A stretch of DNA of 43,542 nt from DAIOGN01 sp036745245 (lineage in GTDB: Bacteria > Zixibacteria > MSB-5A5 > JAUVRN01), in NCBI GenBank assembly GCA_036745245.1, contig DAIOGN010000008.1:1-43542 (forward strand). The letters are read 5' to 3'. Positions within the stretch are counted from its first letter, which is position 1; each line of letters begins with the position of its first letter. Shown in pieces: positions 31,388-39,968 of this stretch. The notes beneath the pieces were generated by a model. The model made no database searches, was not told the DNA's origin, and saw only the letters and a program-made list of their open reading frames with translations. Both the position numbers and the translations under genes were made by a program.

Positions 31388-33310
31388 GTGCGCGTAACCA
31401 ATTCGATGCTCACCGCCTCGGTGGTGGCCAACCTGGGCCGCAACCTGACGCGCTTCGCGCGCATCGAGGAGCAGCTGTCTTCGACGCGGCGCATCAACCG
31501 CCCCTCCGACGACCCGATCGGCACCATGCGCGTCCTGGAATACCGGCACGAACTGGACCAGATCGGCCAGTGGCAGAAGGACGTGCAGTTCGGTCAGGCC
31601 TGGCTGGGAGGCACCGACTCGGCCCTGTCGAGCCTGGACAACCTGCTCATCGAGGCCTACGACATCACTCTGAACATGTCCAACGACACCATCCCCGACG
31701 ACCAGCGCGACAGTATGGCGGGACGCGTGAGCGCCATCATCGATCAGGCGCTTGAAGCGGCCAACGCCCAAATGAATGGTCGGTATCTGTTCTCGGGAAC
31801 GCTCACCGACCAGGCGGCCCTGGTGGCCTCCAGCACCGGCGTGGTGTTTCGCGGCAACACCGACTTCATTCGCACCAAGCTCGGGTCGGGTTCGATGATC
31901 GATCTCAACGCCATCGGCTCGCACACGTTTACCCGCGCCTTCACCACTCTGGGCAAAGGCTTCGACCTCAAGGTGGCCCTCTCCAGTGCCACTCCCATTT
32001 CGCATCTCAACGGCGGGACGGGGATCCAGCAGGTCCCCGGCATCTTCAGCATCAGGGACCACAACGGCACACTCACGGCCTTCGTCAACGCGTCCTCGGT
32101 GACCACGGTGGCTCAACTCATCGCCGTGATCAACTCCACCACGGCGGCGTTCGGCATGGGGAACGTGACCGCCTCGATTGCGCCCACGGGCGACGGGATC
32201 CGCCTCACGGCCGTACCCAACGGAATCGTGCGGCCCACCACGCTGTTGTCGAACCTCAACCTGGGCGAAGGGGTGAACGGCGCACCGGCGTCGTTTGTCA
32301 TGCACAAGACGGACGGCACCTCCGACGTGCAGATCGACCTGTCGGGTGCGACGCGCGTGTCGGATGTGATCGCCTCGTTCAACTCTCAGATGGCCGCGGC
32401 GGGGTTCGGCACGGTGACCATGAGCCTGCGCGCCGACACTCTCGGACTTCAGATCAACGATACGCAGATCCCGCCGCATGTGTTCGAAGTGCAGGAGGTC
32501 TCCGGAAGCTCGACGTCCGCCGCCGACCTCGGCCTGGTGGGATTCGTGCAGGCTTCCCTGGTGGGGTCGGACTTGAATCCGCAGCCGGACTTCGAGGTGC
32601 TCGAGTTTGGCTCCGGCCTCACGACCGCCGCAGACCTCGGCCTGCTCGGCCGCTTTCACACATTCCAGGACGGGGAAGCACTCGAACCGCTGCTCACCAC
32701 CGCCACCTCGATCTCTCAGTTGAACAACGGGGTGGGGCTGCCCCTGGGTCGCGTGAAGCTCGATCTGGGCGACCGCTCGGCCATCGTGGACCTGAGCACG
32801 GCCACCACCATCGGCGAAGTGCTGAGTCTGCTCAACGGCTCGGGCCTCCCGGTGGAGGCGCGAGTGAATGCCGCCAACACGGGGATCGAGATCTACTCGC
32901 TGGTGGACGATCGCAGTTTCATCGTGACCTCCGATGACACGCAGCAGACCGCCGAAAAGCTCGGGATCGTGGGCTCGCCCGACGTGTTCGGAAGCCTGTA
33001 TCTCCTGCGCAAGGCCCTGGAAGAGAACAATCGCGACCTGGTCCGCATGACCAATACGAGCCTGCAGGGCGCCCTTGATCAGATCGTCTTCGAGCGCTCG
33101 CGCACGGGGTCCAAACAGATCCGACTGGACGCCACGGACTATCGCCTGGTGGAACAGCATCTCAATGTCACACGCCTGCGCTCCGAATACGAGGATGCCG
33201 ATATTCTCGCGCTCTCGTCGGACTTGTCGAAGCAGGAAGCGGTGTATCAGGCGGCGCTGGCAGCTGCCGCCCGGATGATTCAGCCAAGTCTCGCACAGTT
33301 TCTACGCTAG
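31388..33310 (+). CDS. flgL: Hook-filament junction protein FlgL, enlarged by Flagellin_IN-like repeats
   Basis: A 640-residue protein, twice the usual FlgL length (about 300), starting at GTG 31388. N-terminal residues 1-145 are FlgL/flagellin-like (MRVTNSMLTASVVANLGRNL, RINRPSDDPIGTMRVLEYR, NAQMNGRYLFSGT). The C terminus (540-640) returns to it with DILALSSDLSKQEAVYQAAL. Between them are at least three modules of the Flagellin_IN/hook-IN type found in FliD and flagellins: 204-250 (SHLNGGTGIQQVPG...VAQLIAVINS), 287-333 and 442-485 (SQLNNGVGLPLGRVKLDLGD...TIGEVLSLLN). They probably form a surface-exposed knob on the junction. Adjacent csrA and fliW share the transcript. Confidence 0.92.
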   Translation: MRVTNSMLTASVVANLGRNLTRFARIEEQLSSTRRINRPSDDPIGTMRVLEYRHELDQIGQWQKDVQFGQAWLGGTDSALSSLDNLLIEAYDITLNMSNDTIPDDQRDSMAGRVSAIIDQALEAANAQMNGRYLFSGTLTDQAALVASSTGVVFRGNTDFIRTKLGSGSMIDLNAIGSHTFTRAFTTLGKGFDLKVALSSATPISHLNGGTGIQQVPGIFSIRDHNGTLTAFVNASSVTTVAQLIAVINSTTAAFGMGNVTASIAPTGDGIRLTAVPNGIVRPTTLLSNLNLGEGVNGAPASFVMHKTDGTSDVQIDLSGATRVSDVIASFNSQMAAAGFGTVTMSLRADTLGLQINDTQIPPHVFEVQEVSGSSTSAADLGLVGFVQASLVGSDLNPQPDFEVLEFGSGLTTAADLGLLGRFHTFQDGEALEPLLTTATSISQLNNGVGLPLGRVKLDLGDRSAIVDLSTATTIGEVLSLLNGSGLPVEARVNAANTGIEIYSLVDDRSFIVTSDDTQQTAEKLGIVGSPDVFGSLYLLRKALEENNRDLVRMTNTSLQGALDQIVFERSRTGSKQIRLDATDYRLVEQHLNVTRLRSEYEDADILALSSDLSKQEAVYQAALAAAARMIQPSLAQFLR

Positions 33311-33318
33311 GAGAGGGT

Positions 33319-33822
33319 ATGACGAACATTGCCACGGTTCGGTTCGGGGTCCTGAACGTTCCTGAGTCGGAGCAGCTGGAATTCGGCCGCGGACTTTTGG
33401 GATTCGAACATCTGAAGCGATTCGTCCACGTGGAAATCGACGCCGAGCATCCGTTCGGCTGGCTGCAGAGTCTGGACGACCCGCAGACCGCGTTCGTGGT
33501 GAGCCATCCGGCGCTGTTTTTTCCGGAGTACAGAGTGGAACTGGATCCCCGCGAGCTGGGGGATGTGCGCCCGGGTTCCAACGAACGGCTCCTCGTGCTG
33601 GGCATTTGCACCCTGGCCGAAACGCCCGCGCTGGTGACCATGAATCTCCAGGGACCGGTGGTGATCAATCAGGCCAGCCGCCGCGGCAAGCAGCTCGTGC
33701 TCAACCACTCGGGCTACGGCACTCAACACCGGTTGGCCGAGGGGCTCGTGACCAGGACTGCGTCGACGCATCCGGCAGCTGCACGCCCGGTGCACGCCGG
33801 AGCGGCAAGAGCCACAGCGTAG
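33319..33822 (+). CDS. fliW: Flagellar assembly factor FliW
   Basis: A 167-residue FliW. The conserved core is VRFGVLNVPESEQLEFGRGL, LGFEHLKRFVHVEID, PFGWLQSLDDPQTAFVVSHP, ALFFPEYRVEL, LLVLGICTLAETPALVTMNL and QGPVVINQASRRGKQLVLNH. FliW binds either flagellin or CsrA. When flagellin is exported, free FliW relieves or captures CsrA and so sets flagellin translation. About 30 C-terminal residues are Ala/Thr-rich and unconserved. The gene starts eight bases after flgL and ends the csrA-flgL-fliW group. Confidence 0.95.
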   Translation: MTNIATVRFGVLNVPESEQLEFGRGLLGFEHLKRFVHVEIDAEHPFGWLQSLDDPQTAFVVSHPALFFPEYRVELDPRELGDVRPGSNERLLVLGICTLAETPALVTMNLQGPVVINQASRRGKQLVLNHSGYGTQHRLAEGLVTRTASTHPAAARPVHAGAARATA

Positions 33823-33951
33823 CGGCCGATTCGGCACTGCGGGGCGGCAGATATGTCCTGACTGCTTTGGAGCGGTTCGGCTAAGATATTCATCCACAAT
33901 AGGTTAGATGGCGGCACCGGGATTGCGAAAGCCCGACCCGGAGGTGTCCGC

Positions 33952-36900
33952 GTGTCCACTACACCATCAAACGATCTCGCCCGCACCGCGCGCCTGATTC
34001 AGGCCGCACGGGGAGCGAATGCCACGGCCGAGGATCACCTGGCGTGCGCCCGCTCCCTCCTGGAGCAAAAGCTGCCGGATCGTGCCCTGGAACATCTGCT
34101 CCAGGCTTCGAGCACGCACCCATCTCCCGAACTCGCCGCTCTGGCCGGCTCTGTGGCGGTGAGCGTGGGACAGCTCGAGTGCGCCATGGAACAATTCCGT
34201 CTGCACCAAAAACGCGATCCGAACGCACCTGAACCGTTCGCCAACATGGCACTGATTTCTGCGGCGCGTGAGGACTGGAACGAAGCGGCAGAACACATGC
34301 GGCAGGCGTTGCGGCGCCATGATTCCGAGCCGGAGTGGCACAACGATCTTGGAGTGATCCTGTTCAAGCTGGAAGACGCCCACGGTGCGCAGGCGGCGCT
34401 GGAGCGAGCGCTCTCGCTTCGCCCCGGATACGTCGACGCGTCCCTCAACCTGGCCGATGTGCACGAAGCGGCCGGGCGTTCAGAAGCAGCGTTTCGCGTG
34501 CTTGCGGAGTCCGCCCGCTTCCAGCCGGGCGACCCGATTCTTGCGGATCGCAAACAGCGTCTCTGGAGCGAATTGCCCGAATCATTCCGCCAGGGCTGGC
34601 AGGAGCCGCCCCTCGCCGCATCGGTGTACGACAACGAGTACTTCGAAAACCATCTCGGAACGGCACAGACCACAGCCGCCTGGCGAGCGCACCGTGGCCG
34701 AAAGCTCGATGAACGCTTCCAGACCGTGGTGCAGCTGGCACGTGCCGGCTCCGAAGACGAAGTCCTCGACCTGGGGTGCGGCCGCGGCGAACTGGCACGT
34801 CACTTCTCGGGTCTCTGCCGAGGTGTGGTGGCGGTGGACTACAGTGAAGCGGCCATCGCCATCGCACGTGAAGTGTGTTCCGATCGGCAGAACGTGGAAT
34901 TCATCTGCGCCGACGCCAAGTCGATCGAGTTTGTCGATCGGTTCGCTCTGGTCGTGCTCACCGACGTGGCCGAGCACCTCTATCCGTGGGAATGGCAGGA
35001 CGTGATCTCGCGCGTCTGGCGGGCGTTGAAGCCGGGCGGGCAGGTCATCATACACTCTCCCGTGGTGGGCGAAGTGCGCCTGGGGCAGGGGGCGGAAACC
35101 CACACCCACTCAGTGCCCCGGGAGATGTACGACTTTCCGGTGCACGTGAATCTCATGACGCTGCCCCAGCTGGCGAACTCGGTCCGGGCGGCCGGCTTCG
35201 AGCCCGGCGAAGTTCGCTTCGACGGGAAGATCATTCTGGAAGCGCGTAAACCCGCGGCCGGTCCGGTGTCGGTGGCCACTGCGAAACCCGGTCGGGGACT
35301 CACGGGGCGTCGCATCGCGCTGTTCGCGTCGAACGCCGCGTTCCTGGGCGACATCAAGCGCATGCTCGAAACCGACAACGAAGTGAGACTGTTCACGGGC
35401 GGTTCGCGCGCGCTCATGGAGCGCGAGCTGGACTGGTGCGACCTGGCGTGGTTCGAGTGGTGCGACGAGTTTCTCCAGGCCGCCACGTCCCTGCCCAAGC
35501 GCTGTCCCATCGTGTGCCGCCTGCATTCGTTCGAAGCGTTTACGCATCATCCTGAGAATGTGGACTGGTCGAAGGTGGACGGGCTGATGTTTGTCAACGA
35601 GAGCGTACGCCGCCTCCTCACCGACCGATTGCCTTCCACGCTGCCCACCGCGGTGATCCCGAATGGCGTCGACTTCGCGAAGTTTCCCTTCCCGCGGGCC
35701 AAGACCTATGGCAACAAAGTGGCCTACGCAGGCTATCTCAACTTCAAGAAGAACCCCGGGTTCCTCCTGGCGTGCTTCGAAGCGCTCTGGCGCGAGAACC
35801 CCGATCTCACCTTTCACGTCGCGGGCACCTACCAGGGGGCACATCTCCAGGTGTTCCTCGAGCACATGCTGCCGAAGCTTCCATTTCGCGTGCATCTGCA
35901 CGGCTGGGTGGAGGACATGCCGGCGTGGCTGGCCGACAAGGATTACATCGTCAGTTCGTCCTACTTCGAATCGTTTCACTACGCGGTGGCCGAAGGCATG
36001 GCCTGCGGACTTCTGCCCCTGGTGTACAACTGGCCCGGCAGCGAGAACTGCTACCCGGCCGAGGTTCGCTTCAACACGCTGTCGGAATGCGTGGACGTGA
36101 TGCGCCGCCACCGGCAGGATCCTTCTCCGCTCGAGCGCGCTGGCAGACTGCGCGAACACCTGACGGCGCGCTTCGACGTGAGCCGGCAGCTTTCCGACAC
36201 GCGCACCTTCCTCGAATCGGTGCTCGATCGGCCGGAATCACGCACGCCGGTGAAGCGGCGGGAAGCGCCCGTGACCTTTGGCGTGAAGCCCTACTGGGAG
36301 AGCCGCCTGTCGGCTCACTTCGACCTGGCCGGCGTGGGCTATCTGGATCTGGGGGAGACCTTCAACCGTTACATGTACAAGCTTCGCGCCGACCGTCTGC
36401 GCGAGAGGCTCTCGAGCCTGGAGATCGAACCGGCCGGTCGCACGATTCTCGACACGGGCTCCGGCACCGGCTTCTTTCTCGACTTCTGGCAACGCTTCGG
36501 CCCCGCGAGCCTGGAGGCACTCGATCTCACAGACACCGCGGTCACGAGACTGCGCGAGCGCTATCCCGACCTGGTGGTGCATCAGGCCGACCTGTCGGCC
36601 CAGGCCTGGCCGCTCTCCGGCCCGTACGACATCGTCTCGGCCTTCGACGTGCTGTTTCACATCGTGGACGACGCAGGCTTCGCGCGGGCCCTGCGCCATC
36701 TGGCGTCGTGCCTGTCGCCGGGCGGGCATCTCGTCCTCACCGCCTGCTACACAGAGGCTCCGTGCCCGCAATCGAGCGAGCACTATCGCGCGCGCACGGA
36801 AGCCGAATACCGCGCGGCGTTCGACGCCTCCGGGCTCACGCTGCTGTCGGCCGAACCAATGTTCGTCACCATGAACTCACCGCTCGACCCACAGCGTGTG

Positions 36901-37137
36901 GCCGACGCCGGACTGCGCGAACTCTACGACGAGTTGTGGGACGTGACGCGATCTCTCTTTTCGGGAGATCTGCTCGGGGAGGCGGCGAAGGAGCGCGTGG
37001 CGCGCTGGGGCTACCTCCACGAGCGAATTCACCTCGCCTCGGGCATCGCTTCGCCCTCGTCGAAGCTTCTGATTCTGCAGAAACCGCACCTGCCACACTC
37101 GGCTCCTCGGGCCGGCCATTCGGAGATCGCTTCATGA
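33952..37137 (+). CDS. Multidomain TPR/methyltransferase/glycosyltransferase/methyltransferase protein
   Basis: A 1061-residue cytosolic fusion from GTG 33952. TPR-like helices occupy about 20-200. A class I SAM methyltransferase follows (motif I VLDLGCGRGE, 271-280; second acidic residue in GVVAVDYSE). A GT-B (GT4-like) glycosyltransferase spans about 452-760, with VIPNGVDFAKFPF, KVAYAGYLNFKKNPGFLLA and the nucleotide-sugar motif ESFHYAVAEGMACG (673-686). A second class I methyltransferase begins at ILDTGSGTGFFLD (832-844) and continues DIVSAFDVLFHIVDD. Its place between fliW and flagellin and its O-GlcNAc-transferase-like TPR start suggest flagellin glycosylation with methylated sugars (inference). 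The stop overlaps the next ATG (ATGA at 37134). Confidence 0.88.
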   Translation: MSTTPSNDLARTARLIQAARGANATAEDHLACARSLLEQKLPDRALEHLLQASSTHPSPELAALAGSVAVSVGQLECAMEQFRLHQKRDPNAPEPFANMALISAAREDWNEAAEHMRQALRRHDSEPEWHNDLGVILFKLEDAHGAQAALERALSLRPGYVDASLNLADVHEAAGRSEAAFRVLAESARFQPGDPILADRKQRLWSELPESFRQGWQEPPLAASVYDNEYFENHLGTAQTTAAWRAHRGRKLDERFQTVVQLARAGSEDEVLDLGCGRGELARHFSGLCRGVVAVDYSEAAIAIAREVCSDRQNVEFICADAKSIEFVDRFALVVLTDVAEHLYPWEWQDVISRVWRALKPGGQVIIHSPVVGEVRLGQGAETHTHSVPREMYDFPVHVNLMTLPQLANSVRAAGFEPGEVRFDGKIILEARKPAAGPVSVATAKPGRGLTGRRIALFASNAAFLGDIKRMLETDNEVRLFTGGSRALMERELDWCDLAWFEWCDEFLQAATSLPKRCPIVCRLHSFEAFTHHPENVDWSKVDGLMFVNESVRRLLTDRLPSTLPTAVIPNGVDFAKFPFPRAKTYGNKVAYAGYLNFKKNPGFLLACFEALWRENPDLTFHVAGTYQGAHLQVFLEHMLPKLPFRVHLHGWVEDMPAWLADKDYIVSSSYFESFHYAVAEGMACGLLPLVYNWPGSENCYPAEVRFNTLSECVDVMRRHRQDPSPLERAGRLREHLTARFDVSRQLSDTRTFLESVLDRPESRTPVKRREAPVTFGVKPYWESRLSAHFDLAGVGYLDLGETFNRYMYKLRADRLRERLSSLEIEPAGRTILDTGSGTGFFLDFWQRFGPASLEALDLTDTAVTRLRERYPDLVVHQADLSAQAWPLSGPYDIVSAFDVLFHIVDDAGFARALRHLASCLSPGGHLVLTACYTEAPCPQSSEHYRARTEAEYRAAFDASGLTLLSAEPMFVTMNSPLDPQRVADAGLRELYDELWDVTRSLFSGDLLGEAAKERVARWGYLHERIHLASGIASPSSKLLILQKPHLPHSAPRAGHSEIAS

Positions 37138-39704
37138 GCAGGAAACCATCCCGCACGTCCAGACGCAGCGCCGCGGAGCAGCTGAAGCGCGCGCAACGAT
37201 TCTACGGCTCGTCCCGTTTCTCGGCAGCGGCGCGCGAGGCGAAAGGCGCGTGGGAAGAGTTTTCGCGAGAGGGGTCTCACTCCGAGGCGGTCACGGCAGC
37301 GCTTCTGTCCTTGTTCTCGTTCGCCAAGGCCGGTGAGTTCGAGCGGGGCTGGCAACTGGCCCTGGAGGCGGCAGGTCGCGCCGCAGGGGAGCTCGATTTT
37401 TGCTACGCCGCCTGCTACCTGGCGTACCAGCGCGGGGACTATGACGAAACGGAGCGCTGGGGCCGGGCGTTTCTAGAGTCGCACGCACAGCCGGCGGGGG
37501 ACGCCGCTGGGCGCAACACTCAGGACAAGCTGCACGAAATCCTCAATACGCTCGGCTGCGCCGCGAAGGATCGCGGAGCCGACCAGGCGGCCGTGGAGTA
37601 CTTCGAACGGGCCCGATCGCACGCGCCCGATTATCCGCTGCCGTACCTGAACCTGGCTCTTCTGCACAAGCGCGCAGGCGCTCTGGCTGACGCCGAACGC
37701 ATCGTGGCCGAGGGGCTGTCGACGTGCCCCACGGAAGAGCTGCGCCTGTTCAAGAAGGGGCTGCTCACCGACCGCACGATCAGTCTCTGCATGATCGTGA
37801 AGGACGAGGAGAAGATGCTGGCCGACGCCCTGGCGAGCGTGCGCTCAGTGGTCGACGAAATCATCGTGGTGGACACCGGCTCGACAGACGCCACCGTGGA
37901 GATCGCGCTGGCGGCCGGCGCGCGCGTGTTCCACCATCCCTGGGAACACGACTTCTCGAAGGCTCGCAATCAGTCGCTGTCGTATGCCACCTCCGACTGG
38001 GTACTCATCCTCGACGCCGACGAGCGGCTCGACGCCGCCTCGGCGCCTCTGGTGCGCAAGCTGGCCCAGTCCTGTCTGCAGGAAGCCGTCTCCTTCTCTG
38101 TGTACAATGTGGATCTCGACAGCGGCCACGTGTCGTTTCTGCCCAGCGTGCGCATGTTCAGAAACGGGCGGGGCTACGCGTATCGAGGCATCGTGCACAA
38201 CCAGATCGAACTGCCGCGCGACACGCCCGTGATGCGCGCCCCGGTGCGCATCGATCACTACGGCTACACGCCGTCGGTGGCCGAAGCGCGAGGCAAGTAC
38301 GAACGCACCACCAGCCTCCTGCGCCGCCAGCTCGAGGAGAACCCCGACGACGCCTTCGCGCACTTCAACATGGCCCAGATCATGCGTGGCGGGGAAGAGG
38401 CCCGCACGCGCTCGCACGAGATTGCGTTTCACGCCCGGCGCGTCATCGAACTCATCCGCCCCGGCGAGAGCGACCACAGGCACATCCTGCTCATGGCGTA
38501 CCATCAGCTGGCCACGGCCCTGTTTCATCTGGAAGACTGGGCGGGCTCCGAGAAGGCGTGTCGCGATGCCCTCTCGCTCAAGCCCGACTTCATCGATCCC
38601 CTGATCACGCTTGGACACGTGCTCTCGCAGCGGAAGCGCTACGTGGAGGCTCGCGACGCCTTCCTGGAATACCTGCGCGTGTGCGACGAGTACGACGAAT
38701 CGGTCGAAACGCGCGGTTTCATTCTCCTGCACCTGGAAAGTCAGCATCAGGCCCACTACGGGCTGGGGCTGGTGGAGGAGGCCCTGGGTCAGGTGCCCAT
38801 GGCCCTCGAATGGTACCGTCGCGTGCTCGAAGCCCGGCCCCGCTATCTCGACACGCACGTGCGCATCGGCCGGCTCTGTTACGCGCTGGGTCGGTACGAC
38901 GAAGCCCGCGTGGCGCTCGAAACCGAACTGGCGGCCGAGCCAGACTCATTCTGGTCGCATTACAGCCTGGGCGATATCGACGCCAAAAGCGGCCGATACG
39001 GAGAGGCCCTGGCGCATTACCAGTGCGCGCTTCAGCTGGAACCCCATCACGAGGCCCTGCACATCAACATCGCCGCCTGCGCACATCGTGCAGGCGAACT
39101 GAGCCTGGCCCGTGAACATCTGTTGCAGGCCGACCCGCGCCTGCTCGAGGAACCCACCGCGCTGCGTCTGTCGGGTGACATCTCCTTCGGTTCGGGCGAC
39201 CTCGAAGGCGCACGCTCGTGTTACGAGACACTCCTCGCTCTCCATCCCGGCGACGCCTCCCTCTGGTCGGATCTGGGCAATGTACATTTCCGGAGCTCCG
39301 AGTGGCAGAAGGCCCTGGCGTGTTACGACCGCGCGCTTGCGGAATCGCCCGAATTCTGGGTGGCGCGACGCAATCGCGCTCTGGTGCTCCTGCGGCGTGG
39401 CCAGGCCACCGAAGCCGCACAGGAACTCGAAGCGTACCTCAGGCACAGCGAAGCGGACGCCGACGTCCTCTGTCTTCTGGCCGACCTGCACGCGCACGGC
39501 GGACACTTCGAGCGGGCCCTGGGGTATTACGAAAAGTACCTGGCCATGCGCCCCGCCGATCACGACGCATTGTTCCGTCTGTCCCAGAGCTATCACGCCA
39601 TGGGGCAACAGGATGCGGCCGCTCTCGGCTACCGGCATCTGCTCTCGCTCGACCCTGGCTACGAGCCGGCCCACAAGGCCCTTCAAGCGCTCCAGCCGGC
39701 CTGA
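37134..39704 (+). CDS. TPR protein with embedded GT2 glycosyltransferase domain
   Basis: An 856-residue protein starting at ATG 37134 in a 4-base overlap with the preceding gene. Residues 10-210 are TPR-like helices. A GT2 family glycosyltransferase follows from ISLCMIVKDEEKMLADALAS (216), with VVDTGSTDATVEIA (246-259) and the metal-binding DADE (LILDADERLD). From about 430 to the end there are at least ten further TPRs, for example SFWSHYSLGDIDAKSGRYGE, ASLWSDLGNVHFRSSEWQKA and HDALFRLSQSYHAMGQQDAA. SunS-like GT2/TPR proteins glycosylate peptides. Next to flagellin it is a plausible flagellin O-glycosyltransferase (inference from context). Confidence 0.87.
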   Translation: MSRKPSRTSRRSAAEQLKRAQRFYGSSRFSAAAREAKGAWEEFSREGSHSEAVTAALLSLFSFAKAGEFERGWQLALEAAGRAAGELDFCYAACYLAYQRGDYDETERWGRAFLESHAQPAGDAAGRNTQDKLHEILNTLGCAAKDRGADQAAVEYFERARSHAPDYPLPYLNLALLHKRAGALADAERIVAEGLSTCPTEELRLFKKGLLTDRTISLCMIVKDEEKMLADALASVRSVVDEIIVVDTGSTDATVEIALAAGARVFHHPWEHDFSKARNQSLSYATSDWVLILDADERLDAASAPLVRKLAQSCLQEAVSFSVYNVDLDSGHVSFLPSVRMFRNGRGYAYRGIVHNQIELPRDTPVMRAPVRIDHYGYTPSVAEARGKYERTTSLLRRQLEENPDDAFAHFNMAQIMRGGEEARTRSHEIAFHARRVIELIRPGESDHRHILLMAYHQLATALFHLEDWAGSEKACRDALSLKPDFIDPLITLGHVLSQRKRYVEARDAFLEYLRVCDEYDESVETRGFILLHLESQHQAHYGLGLVEEALGQVPMALEWYRRVLEARPRYLDTHVRIGRLCYALGRYDEARVALETELAAEPDSFWSHYSLGDIDAKSGRYGEALAHYQCALQLEPHHEALHINIAACAHRAGELSLAREHLLQADPRLLEEPTALRLSGDISFGSGDLEGARSCYETLLALHPGDASLWSDLGNVHFRSSEWQKALACYDRALAESPEFWVARRNRALVLLRRGQATEAAQELEAYLRHSEADADVLCLLADLHAHGGHFERALGYYEKYLAMRPADHDALFRLSQSYHAMGQQDAAALGYRHLLSLDPGYEPAHKALQALQPA

Positions 39705-39968
39705 CAAGAAGGTTCGCCCCCGGTGTCAAGTTCCGGGCCCCACAGGCCGACTCCTCCATTGTGGGACGGAGTCACAATGCGTTTGGCTGCAAGAGACTAA
39801 CGATAAGAACAGAATCGCAGAAGTAGAGAAAGGACCACAAGGTGCGCGCCTCATCGGACCCAGGCGTGGGCAGGCTTCGCAGACCATGGACGGCGCTAAC
39901 GGAGTTTCAAGGAATGAACCACACCGGAACGGATTTCCGGTGATCCATCCTCAAGGAGGAATGTAGCA
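39705..39968 (+). promoter_or_regulatory. Flagellin leader region
   Basis: A 264-base gap before flagellin. It has a possible flagellar -10-like AACGATAA at 39799-39806 without a convincing -35, and the CsrA-type hairpin and ribosome-binding site listed separately. A weak GG...GC sigma-54 resemblance near 39867 has the wrong spacing. Confidence 0.45.
39923..39960 (+). promoter_or_regulatory. CsrA-type GGA-loop hairpin and GGA-containing ribosome-binding site before flagellin
   Basis: A perfect 7-bp hairpin ACCGGAA/TTCCGGT (39923-39929 with 39935-39941) presents the loop CGGAT, which holds the GGA core bound by CsrA. The ribosome-binding site AAGGAGGA (39953-39960) lies about 20 bases downstream, carries two more GGA and can itself pair as TCCTC/GAGGA around AAG. 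This two-site layout is that of the B. subtilis hag leader, where CsrA blocks translation. It fits the csrA and fliW genes in this cluster. Confidence 0.65.

Noticed and set aside
31361..33160. About 600-codon minus-strand frame antisense to flgL
   Set aside because: A shadow of GC3-rich codons in flgL, whose own frame has clear homology.
39799..39806. Sigma-28 -10-like AACGATAA upstream of flagellin
   Set aside because: No TAAA-type -35 at the required distance; kept only as a note on the leader.
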